A DNA stretch of 64,000 nt from Alistipes sp. Lineage in GTDB: Bacteria > Bacteroidota > Bacteroidia > Bacteroidales > Rikenellaceae. The stretch's first letter is position 1. Each line of letters begins with the position of its first letter. This document shows, piece after piece, positions 17,399 to 24,498 of this stretch. The notes under the pieces are model-generated. The model had not been told where the DNA came from. It was given only the letters and a program-made list of their open reading frames with translations, and ran no database searches. The translations under genes were made by a program, and so were the position numbers. The stretch covers positions 62,001-126,000 of the forward strand of contig JAFQRH010000025.1 in assembly GCA_017410165.1 (NCBI GenBank), written 5' to 3'.

Positions 17399-18628
17399 AT
17401 GAGAGGTATAAGAATACTTTTAAGCGTTGTTGCTATATTGCTCGGTACGACTAGTTCAGCACAACTAAAAACGGTAGCAATTACTGAGGTTGTGAATAAA
17501 AGTGGAGATTTGGAATATGTTCAAAGAGTAAAAATTAGAACCCATTTGACAGCAGCCATTAGTAAAAAACCTGGCTACTCAGCGGTCGATAGAGTTGATA
17601 TTGCCCATATCTTGAACGAACAATCGTTTCAACGTACAGGTTTGGTTGATAACGCCACAATCAAGAAACTTGGCGCAATTACTGGTGCTGATTATGTTTT
17701 AATGATTGAAGCTGTTAAAACTAATCATAATACAGAAATTTATGTTGTTGTAAAGTTGTTAAATGTTGAAACGTCAGATATAAAGATGGTTAAAGATTTG
17801 ACAATATCAACTGCAGCGATTGAGAACGGCTGTCAAGAGTTAGCAAACTTAATTATTGGCGGATATGGCTCGTCGGATAGCGCGGGAACGCAAGTTAATA
17901 AACCTGTATTGTTATATGACTACTTGATGGTATTTCCAAATGATTTAGGAATGTTTAGAACATCACCAACATCTATTATTGCAAATATTAATAGCAACAA
18001 TACCTATGGTCGTAATAACTGGCGACTACCAACAAGAGAAGAGTTGTCTATAATAAGAAATTCAGCTACTATTATACCTGGTTATCAGAATATCCGTTAT
18101 ATGACTTCTGATGGTTATATTACTTATGATACGCCTGTTGCAGTTCGTTTGGTTTCTGAGATTACGTCAGAAGAAAAACGTGAAGCTGAACGTAATAGAG
18201 TTGAGAGAATGTTACAAGACGGATTGGGTCGTAATGGTATATATCAAGTTGGTGATTATTACAAAAAAGAGAATGTAGAAGGAGTTGTTTTCGCTGTTTC
18301 TGATGATGGTCGGCATGGTACAATTGTAGGAATGAAGTCTATGCAAGAATCTTGGTTTGCAGCACAAAAATGGTGTCAAAATTGTGGTATGGGATGGCGT
18401 CTGCCAACAAAGGAAGAGTTGTACGAAATAGTGCGAGTAAAAGCAATAGTAAATCAGCGTATTTCTGAGAAAGGAGGACATATAATTGAGTCAACCTGGT
18501 GTTGGTCTTCTAGTGCAATTACTAATAGCGCGTTTGGTGTATTGTTGAAAATTGATAGAGGAACGATATATGGAGGGTATTCAGATAAAAAAGAATGTAA
18601 CTATGTTCGTGTTGTCTGTGGTTTTTAA
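17399..18628 (+). CDS. CsgG-like domain fused to two Lcl/DUF1566-like domains
   Basis: A 409-residue exported protein (signal MRGIRILLSVVAILLGTTSSAQ). Residues 23-160 are a CsgG-like domain parallel to the preceding gene (shared pattern: GYSAVDRVD, FQRTGLVDNATIKKLG, LLNVETSDIKMV). Two repeats of the Lcl/DUF1566 type follow, each with the hallmark W-R-L-P-T: NNWRLPTREEL (near 213) and GMGWRLPTKEEL (near 337). The second repeat is complete, with CWSSSAI and a closing YVRVVCGF; the first looks shortened. Such domains, related to C-type-lectin-like folds, occur in surface binding proteins. AT-rich like its neighbour and probably transferred together with it. Confidence 0.7.
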   Translation: MRGIRILLSVVAILLGTTSSAQLKTVAITEVVNKSGDLEYVQRVKIRTHLTAAISKKPGYSAVDRVDIAHILNEQSFQRTGLVDNATIKKLGAITGADYVLMIEAVKTNHNTEIYVVVKLLNVETSDIKMVKDLTISTAAIENGCQELANLIIGGYGSSDSAGTQVNKPVLLYDYLMVFPNDLGMFRTSPTSIIANINSNNTYGRNNWRLPTREELSIIRNSATIIPGYQNIRYMTSDGYITYDTPVAVRLVSEITSEEKREAERNRVERMLQDGLGRNGIYQVGDYYKKENVEGVVFAVSDDGRHGTIVGMKSMQESWFAAQKWCQNCGMGWRLPTKEELYEIVRVKAIVNQRISEKGGHIIESTWCWSSSAITNSAFGVLLKIDRGTIYGGYSDKKECNYVRVVCGF

Positions 18629-18656
18629 TTATTACAATAATTAACTTTTTTTTTGG

Positions 18657-18685
18657 GCGCGACTAGATAGATCGCGCTTTTTTTT
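18657..18685 (+). terminator. Rho-independent terminator
   Basis: GCGCGA (18657-18662) pairs with TCGCGC (18672-18677) and is followed by eight T. It closes the AT-rich gene pair. Confidence 0.85.
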
Positions 18686-18920
18686 GGCACGTAGCTCGGC
18701 TCGGACTTTTTACCACTTTCATATGTATATATTCTGCCATTTTGTCACACTTTTTGTCCGTTCGCGCTCTTTTTGGCATAGGATGCGTGGCGCGATGCGG
18801 GTTTTTGGCAGAAAAACGGGTTTGGCAAGAGGTTTGCTCGATAGTATGCCAAACGCCGTATAGGAGGCGTTGAAAAAACGAAAACAAACAAAATAATAAA
18901 AATAAAAACAGTAGAAAACT

Positions 18921-20825
18921 ATGGGAAAGATTATTGGTATTGACTTGGGAACCACCAACTCGTGTGTGGCAGTAATGGAGGGCTCGGAGCCCGTTGTAAT
19001 TCCTAACTCGGAGGGTCATCGCACAACTCCGTCGGTCGTGGCTTTCACGGACGGTGGCGAGCGTAAGGTAGGCGACCCGGCAAAGCGTCAGGCAATCACC
19101 AACCCGAAGCGTACGGTGTTCTCCATCAAGCGTTTTATGGGCGAGCGTTACGATAAGGTACAGAACGATATCGAGCGTGCTCCGTATAGCATCGTACAGG
19201 GTGCAAACAACACTCCGCGTGTGGAAATCGACGGTCGTCAATATACGCCGCAGGAGATTTCGGCCATCATCTTGCAGAAGATGAAGAAGACGGCGGAGGA
19301 CTACCTCGGTCAGGAGGTTTCGGAGGCGGTAATCACCGTTCCGGCATACTTCTCCGATTCGCAGCGTCAGGCAACCAAGGAGGCGGGCGAGATTGCAGGT
19401 CTGAAAGTGCGCCGTATCATCAACGAGCCGACCGCAGCAGCACTCGCTTACGGTATGGACAAGAAGAACAAGGATATGAAGATTGCCGTTTACGACCTTG
19501 GTGGCGGTACGTTCGATATCTCGATTTTGGAGTTGGGCGACGGTGTATTTGAGGTTAAATCGACCAACGGTGATACGCACCTCGGTGGTGACGACTTCGA
19601 CCACGTTCTCATCGACTATATGGCCGAGGCGTTCAAGGCAGAGCACGGCGTAGATTTGCGCCACGATGCAATGGCTTTGCAGCGTTTGAAGGAGGCAGCC
19701 GAGAAGGCGAAAATCGAGCTCTCGTCGTCGCAATCGACCGAAATCAACTTGCCGTACATTATGCCGATTAACGGTATTCCGCAGCACCTTGTAATGACGC
19801 TCACACGCGCGAAGTTCGAGCAGTTGTGCGACCACCTCGTGCAGAAGACCATCGAGCCGTGCCGTATCGCATTGCGTGATGCAGGTCTCTCGGCTTCGCA
19901 GATCGACGAGGTTATCTTGGTCGGTGGTTCGACCCGTATTCCTGCCATTCAGAAGATTGTCGAGGATTTCTTCGGCAAGACTCCGAACAAGAGCGTGAAT
20001 CCGGACGAGGTAGTTGCTATCGGCGCATCGATTCAGGGTGGTGTGCTTACCGGCGAGGTTAAGGACGTGTTGCTTTTGGATGTCACTCCGCTGTCGCTCG
20101 GTATCGAGACTTTGGGAGGTGTGTTCACCAAACTCATCGAGGCAAACACCACTATCCCTACCCGCAAGAGCGAGGTATTCTCGACGGCAGCCGACAACCA
20201 GCCATCGGTAGAGATTAACGTCTGCCAGGGTGAGCGTCCGCTTGCAAAGGATAACAAGAGCATCGGCCGTTTCCACTTGGACGGCATCCCTGCTGCACCG
20301 CGTGGCGTTCCGCAGATTGAGGTGACGTTCGACATTGACGCTAACGGTATTCTGAACGTATCGGCAAAGGATAAGGGTACGGGCAAGGAGCAGAAGATTC
20401 GCATCGAGGCATCGAGCGGTCTGACCGAGCAGGAGATTCAGCGTATGCGCGACGAGGCGAAGGCAAACGAGGAGAAGGATAAGCAGGAGAAGGAGCGCAT
20501 CGAGAAGATTAACGCTGCCGACTCGAATATCTTTGCTACCGAGAAGCAACTCAAAGAGTACGGTGACAAGATTCCGGCAGACAAGAAGTCGGCAATCGAG
20601 GGTGCGCTTGCGAAGTTGAAGGAGGCGCACAAGAATCAGGATATTGCTGCTATCGACACCGCTATTGCAGAACTCAATGCCGCTTGGCAGGCCGCATCGC
20701 AGGATATCTACGCTGCACAGCAACAGCAGCAGGGTGCTCAACAGCAGGGCGCACAGCAGCAGTCGGGCGCGCAGCAGTCGGAGCAGTCGCAGCCGGAGGA
20801 TGTTGAGTTCGAGGAGGTAAAGTAG
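18921..20825 (+). CDS. dnaK: Molecular chaperone DnaK
   Basis: The 634-residue Hsp70 chaperone. The ATPase domain has [10 protein letters not shown] (5-14), [12 protein letters not shown] (near 190) and [11 protein letters not shown] (near 335). The substrate-binding domain has [14 protein letters not shown] (near 390) and the helical lid. The tail is Gln-rich ([16 protein letters not shown]) and ends [10 protein letters not shown], matching the usual EEVD-like end. dnaJ and grpE are not adjacent. No CIRCE element is visible upstream, so how heat shock would control it is not evident. Confidence 0.97.
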   Translation: MGKIIGIDLGTTNSCVAVMEGSEPVVIPNSEGHRTTPSVVAFTDGGERKVGDPAKRQAITNPKRTVFSIKRFMGERYDKVQNDIERAPYSIVQGANNTPRVEIDGRQYTPQEISAIILQKMKKTAEDYLGQEVSEAVITVPAYFSDSQRQATKEAGEIAGLKVRRIINEPTAAALAYGMDKKNKDMKIAVYDLGGGTFDISILELGDGVFEVKSTNGDTHLGGDDFDHVLIDYMAEAFKAEHGVDLRHDAMALQRLKEAAEKAKIELSSSQSTEINLPYIMPINGIPQHLVMTLTRAKFEQLCDHLVQKTIEPCRIALRDAGLSASQIDEVILVGGSTRIPAIQKIVEDFFGKTPNKSVNPDEVVAIGASIQGGVLTGEVKDVLLLDVTPLSLGIETLGGVFTKLIEANTTIPTRKSEVFSTAADNQPSVEINVCQGERPLAKDNKSIGRFHLDGIPAAPRGVPQIEVTFDIDANGILNVSAKDKGTGKEQKIRIEASSGLTEQEIQRMRDEAKANEEKDKQEKERIEKINAADSNIFATEKQLKEYGDKIPADKKSAIEGALAKLKEAHKNQDIAAIDTAIAELNAAWQAASQDIYAAQQQQQGAQQQGAQQQSGAQQSEQSQPEDVEFEEVK

Positions 20826-20840
20826 GCGAGGGCGCATCCT

Positions 20841-20933
20841 AAACGGGCGATTTTTGCTCGTGAGCATCTTGAAACGGGCGATTTTTGCTCGTGAGCATCT
20901 TGAAACGGGCGATTTTTGCTCGTGCGTACTTTG
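20841..20933. repeat. Three tandem copies of a 31-bp repeat
   Basis: Units start at 20841, 20872 and 20903, each opening AAACGGGCGATTTTTGCTCG. The first two continue TGAGCATCTTG, giving the inverted pair TGCTC-GT-GAGCA; the third diverges after GCTCGTG. They lie between the dnaK stop and its terminator, so they would be in the 3' end of the mRNA. Confidence 0.9.
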
Positions 20934-20950
20934 AAAATTCTATAAGAGAG

Positions 20951-20982
20951 GCGGGTCCCACACAGTTGGGGCTCGCTTTTTG
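20951..20982 (+). terminator. Rho-independent terminator after dnaK
   Basis: GCGGGTCCC (20951-20959) pairs with GGGGCTCGC (20968-20976) using two G-T pairs, followed by TTTTTG. Confidence 0.8.
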
Positions 20983-21074
20983 TTTGTCGTGGTGGAGGTT
21001 TTGTGTCGGGAGTTTTGGTGTTATGCAAAAATGTGTTAATTTTGAGATAAAATTCAAATAAACAGACAAACGCT

Positions 21075-22127
21075 ATGAAAAGAGTTGTAACGATTATCGG
21101 TTCCGGTATGATGGGCTCGGCACTCGCCTTCCCTGCCGCCGAGAATGGTCACGAGGTTAGATTGGTTGGCTCGCCGCTCGATCGCGATATTATTGATTGT
21201 TGCGTGAAGAGCAATCGCCACCCGAAATTCGACCGCGATTTCCCGTCGGGGGTCAAATTCTACCAGATTGACGACTACAAACGTGCCGTCGAGGGTGCCG
21301 ATTTCGTTATCGGTGGCGTTTCGTCGTTCGGTGTGGATTGGTTTTTGGACGAGATTCTGACAAATCTCGATCCGCAACTGCCGGTGCTGTCGGTCACCAA
21401 AGGTCTTATCAATCTTGACGATGGCACGCTTATCAGTTATCCGGACTATTGGCAGCGTCAGCTCGCCAAGCGCGGCATCGTCCGCGAGGTGTGCGCCATT
21501 GGTGGCCCTTGCACCTCTTACGAACTTGTGTTCCACGACCAAACGGAGGTCGCTTTCTGTGGTAAGAATGCGGAGGTGTTGCGCTTGATGCGCGATACGT
21601 TGCGTACGTCGTACTACCACATATCGCTGACGCACGACGTCATCGGCTTGGAGAGTGCTGTTGCGCTGAAAAATGCCTATGCGCTCGGCGTTGCACTCAC
21701 AATCGGTCTTGTCAATCGTAATCTGGGCGCAGATGCGGGTCTGCACTACAATTCGCAGGCGGGCTCGTTCTATCAGGCAGTGAAGGAGATGCGTCGCCTG
21801 CTTGCCATTCAGGGCGCAGAGTTCGATTGCGAGAATATCGGTATCGGCGACCTCTACGTTACGGTCTATGGCGGTCGTACGCGTAAAATCGGTATTCTGC
21901 TCGGCGAGGGCAAGAGTTACGACGAGGCGATGCAGATGCTCTCGGGCGTTACGTTGGAGTCGCTTGTTGTCGCTCGTCGCGTGGCGAAGGCAATCTATCG
22001 CAAAGCGGAGCTTGGCGAGGTCGATTTGAGGGATTTCCCGATGTTGGTACACGTCGAGAATATTCTCGAACACGGTGCCGATGCCGAACATCCGTGGGAG
22101 GCGTACACCTTTGAAAATCTCGGATAG
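21075..22127 (+). CDS. gpsA: Glycerol-3-phosphate dehydrogenase (NAD(P)+)
   Basis: A 350-residue cytoplasmic enzyme that reduces dihydroxyacetone phosphate to glycerol-3-phosphate for phospholipid synthesis. The Rossmann loop is GSGMMGSAL (9-17). The second half has the GpsA helical domain, with ALKNAYALGVALTIG (catalytic-type Lys) and the NIGIGDLYVTVYGGRTRKIG segment. It is slightly longer than E. coli GpsA. The gene is isolated between terminators. Confidence 0.88.
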   Translation: MKRVVTIIGSGMMGSALAFPAAENGHEVRLVGSPLDRDIIDCCVKSNRHPKFDRDFPSGVKFYQIDDYKRAVEGADFVIGGVSSFGVDWFLDEILTNLDPQLPVLSVTKGLINLDDGTLISYPDYWQRQLAKRGIVREVCAIGGPCTSYELVFHDQTEVAFCGKNAEVLRLMRDTLRTSYYHISLTHDVIGLESAVALKNAYALGVALTIGLVNRNLGADAGLHYNSQAGSFYQAVKEMRRLLAIQGAEFDCENIGIGDLYVTVYGGRTRKIGILLGEGKSYDEAMQMLSGVTLESLVVARRVAKAIYRKAELGEVDLRDFPMLVHVENILEHGADAEHPWEAYTFENLG

Positions 22128-22144
22128 CACACCTCTTTGCCGAT

Positions 22145-22168
22145 AAATCCCTCTTGTTATACAACTTC
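22145..22168. repeat. 24-nt dispersed repeat, copy 1
   Basis: Identical over 24 bases to 60226-60249 (begins AAATCCCTCTTGTTATAC). In both places it is followed within about 10 bases by a strong terminator hairpin. Confidence 0.85.
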
Positions 22169-22176
22169 TAACAGAG

Positions 22177-22218
22177 AAGGGCGTGTCTAAAAAACTTGTT
22201 AGACACGCCCTTGCTTTT
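22177..22218 (+). terminator. Strong rho-independent terminator after gpsA
   Basis: A perfect 14-bp stem, AAGGGCGTGTCTAA (22177-22190) with its complement at 22199-22212, then GCTTTTTG. It separates gpsA from the convergent gene at 22279. Confidence 0.9.
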
Positions 22219-22278
22219 TGGGGCGTTGCTTTTTAGTGGTTGCGCGATTGCGCTGACGTGGCGACTATGCGCAGATCG

Positions 22279-24180
22279 CTACTCGATAAAATACTCTTCG
22301 AGCGGACGGTAGCCGCGCTTCTGCATCAGGGCATTCCACGTGCGAGGCAACTCGATTTGTATGGTCTTGAAGCCGCCGCCCGGCATCGTCTGGCACTTGT
22401 TGCGGCTCTCGTCGCCCGTCACAAGGAATGCTGTCATTCCGCGCTTCATCGTAGGGATGGTCATCATCTGCTGCTCCGGCGAGTCGTGCCATACGGGTTT
22501 GGCTGTCATCTCGGCATCCTCGGTGCGCGACAGATGTCCTCGCCAATTACGAATCGGGTGTCGCTCCTCGGGCGATGAGCCGGGGTTGGCGTAGTAGTTG
22601 GCAAAGACGCGCTCGCTGAGTGGTCGGCGTGCAGTGCGAATCAAATCCGCTTCGAGAGCGTCGGGCGTGCTATATTTTGTGGCGAGATTCTCGGCTATCG
22701 GTTTGGTGAGAAGTATGGTGCGCGCGGTGTACTGCTTACCGCTTCCGAGCGCAAATTGGCATCGCTCGGTGATGTCCCACGCCAGCAACTCCATAATCTT
22801 CTGCGCATCGGTGGTCGAAGGTGCCATATTGTTGCCCCAAAGTAGCGTCGAAGTCACGGTTATAGTGCTGGTATTAAGCAAAAAACCCTCTCTTGCGTGG
22901 TATGGCATCCATCCTACGGCTCTGCACGCCGCCTCATCCTCTGCCATACACCACGGTATCGGATATCCGAACGTGCCCATACGATTCTGTTTGACGTAGT
23001 AGCCGGCCAAGTTCATCAGTGCAAGCCCCATAAAACGACCAATCGAGATGTTTGCCGCTTCGGAAATCTCGCCTTGTCCGCAACTGATACCGAGTTGTCG
23101 GGCAACGGGGCCATTCAACCAACAATATGGCATCCAGGCGTGGGTGCTTGCTATCGTTCGGCGAAATTCGGGCGCACCGATTGCCTTCGTGAGAGCGATG
23201 AGTATCGGCATATATTCGGGTTTGCAACCCGCCATAACGCCATTTACTGCCACGTGCCAAACAGTGGTGTTGCGGTGGGCAATGGGTAGCACGGCGACGG
23301 TCTCGTCCCAAGCCGAGTCGGTAAAGCGCAAAAACTCGCTGACGCGCTCGAATGTCGGAGGCGTGAATGGCAATCCGTCCGACCAATTCATCTCGCGGAA
23401 GTGGTCGTCTATCTCTTGCAGCGTGCCGAAGAAAACATCGTCGCGTATGCCGGCCGTACTGTTTGCGGGCGCGGTGCGCGACCTCTCGGAGTCGCTTATC
23501 GGAGTGGTCAGCGCACGGATGATTTGTGGCCAAAGCGTTTGGCGTGTGTGGTGTATCAACTCCTCTGTGGTGTGGGCGGCAAAGGCACCCGGATACTCGG
23601 CTACGCGCAACACCGACACACCGTTGTTGGCTGCCGTATAGCGTACCTGCTCGACAAACGATGGCGCGGCAATCGCTACCGAAGGGATGCCGACGTACTC
23701 TGCTGCGATACACGAGCCGACCTCCTTCGGAGTGCATAATCCGCAACCGCAGTTACCCGAAATGACGGCATCGACCTGCATCTGGCGCAGTCGCTCCTGA
23801 AATTCATCCTTCGAGCGACGTGTTACTCCCGGCGCAGGATATACGCCTGCCGACCCGATTTCGTCGAGTAGAATCACGTGTGCCGTAGGGTAGTGTTGCT
23901 CGATGAGTCGCTTGATTTCGGGATGGGTGGTGCGTGCCATAAAACTGCCACCGACGATAGCGATTCGCTTGCCGTCGAGGGTTGTAAGGCGTGGCGATTG
24001 CTCGATCATAGGAACGGTGGGGTGCCCGATAGGCGAGACAACGGCAAAACCATCGCCTCGCGTGGCGGTTGCTCCCGACTCGGTCTTACAATCTTCGTCG
24101 CACACTATGCGCGCACTCTGTGCTACGCTTGCGTGGTGCGCTACTATGGAGAGGAGTAAAATGGTGAAAAATCGTCGCAT
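22279..24180 (-). CDS. Exported UGSC-like two-domain protein
   Basis: A 633-residue protein. The ATG at 24180 is preferred since it opens a signal peptide (MRRFFTILLLSIVAHHASVAQ). Residues 68-230 resemble the UGSC (seleno)protein domain: GKRIAIVGGSFMARTTHPE, then a Cys cluster GNCGCGLCT (Cys144, 146, 149) where the family usually has (U/C)GSC. The second domain (about 255-560) has the segment order I recall for the fused partner in such proteins: WSDGLPFTPPTFERV, VLPIAHRNTTVWHVAVNGVMAGCKPEY, STHAWMPYCWLNGP, NISIGRFMGLALMNLAGYY. Biochemical function is unknown. Export is unusual and suggests an extracytoplasmic thiol or redox role, which is inference. It has no operon partner. Confidence 0.6.
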   Translation of the reverse strand: MRRFFTILLLSIVAHHASVAQSARIVCDEDCKTESGATATRGDGFAVVSPIGHPTVPMIEQSPRLTTLDGKRIAIVGGSFMARTTHPEIKRLIEQHYPTAHVILLDEIGSAGVYPAPGVTRRSKDEFQERLRQMQVDAVISGNCGCGLCTPKEVGSCIAAEYVGIPSVAIAAPSFVEQVRYTAANNGVSVLRVAEYPGAFAAHTTEELIHHTRQTLWPQIIRALTTPISDSERSRTAPANSTAGIRDDVFFGTLQEIDDHFREMNWSDGLPFTPPTFERVSEFLRFTDSAWDETVAVLPIAHRNTTVWHVAVNGVMAGCKPEYMPILIALTKAIGAPEFRRTIASTHAWMPYCWLNGPVARQLGISCGQGEISEAANISIGRFMGLALMNLAGYYVKQNRMGTFGYPIPWCMAEDEAACRAVGWMPYHAREGFLLNTSTITVTSTLLWGNNMAPSTTDAQKIMELLAWDITERCQFALGSGKQYTARTILLTKPIAENLATKYSTPDALEADLIRTARRPLSERVFANYYANPGSSPEERHPIRNWRGHLSRTEDAEMTAKPVWHDSPEQQMMTIPTMKRGMTAFLVTGDESRNKCQTMPGGGFKTIQIELPRTWNALMQKRGYRPLEEYFIE

Positions 24181-24498
24181 AGAAAATCTGTTTTTAGTTT
24201 TGCATATCACATCATAAGAGCGTCATTGTGGGGGAAGGTTAAAAATGCGTGCCAAGTGCTTATTCTCTTGTTGCCCGCGTGCGATAGCCATAGACGGTAG
24301 TGGTGTGCTGTCGAAAAGTTGCACAGCGTGGCCAATAATCGCTAAAATATGACTCGACGGGTTGTTAATTGGAAAATTTTTGCTATCTTTGCGTGCTTTA
24401 TATGTATGTGTGCGTGCGATACGCGCGTATATGTGAGGCGTAAGGTGTTGATTAAAAACGCAAAACAACAAAATAATAATTAACAAATTTTAACTCAA
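24181..24498. other. Divergent intergenic region upstream of secDF
   Basis: About 320 bases without a credible gene. It holds the secDF promoter at 24361-24391 and presumably the promoter of the minus-strand gene, for which I see no good TAnnTTTG match. Confidence 0.5.
24361..24391 (+). promoter_or_regulatory. Promoter GTTG-N19-TATCTTTG for secDF
   Basis: GTTG at 24361-24364 and TATCTTTG at 24384-24391, spaced 19 bases, about 107 bases before the secDF start. Confidence 0.7.

Noticed and set aside
18686..18920. CIRCE or sigma-54 promoter upstream of dnaK
   Set aside because: No CIRCE-type inverted repeat was found. TGGCATAGGATGC has GG and GC two bases too close for a sigma-54 promoter.
23738..23765. 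Possible selenocysteine codon in the UGSC-like protein
   Set aside because: All three cysteines in GNCGCGLCT are encoded by TGC; there is no in-frame TGA.
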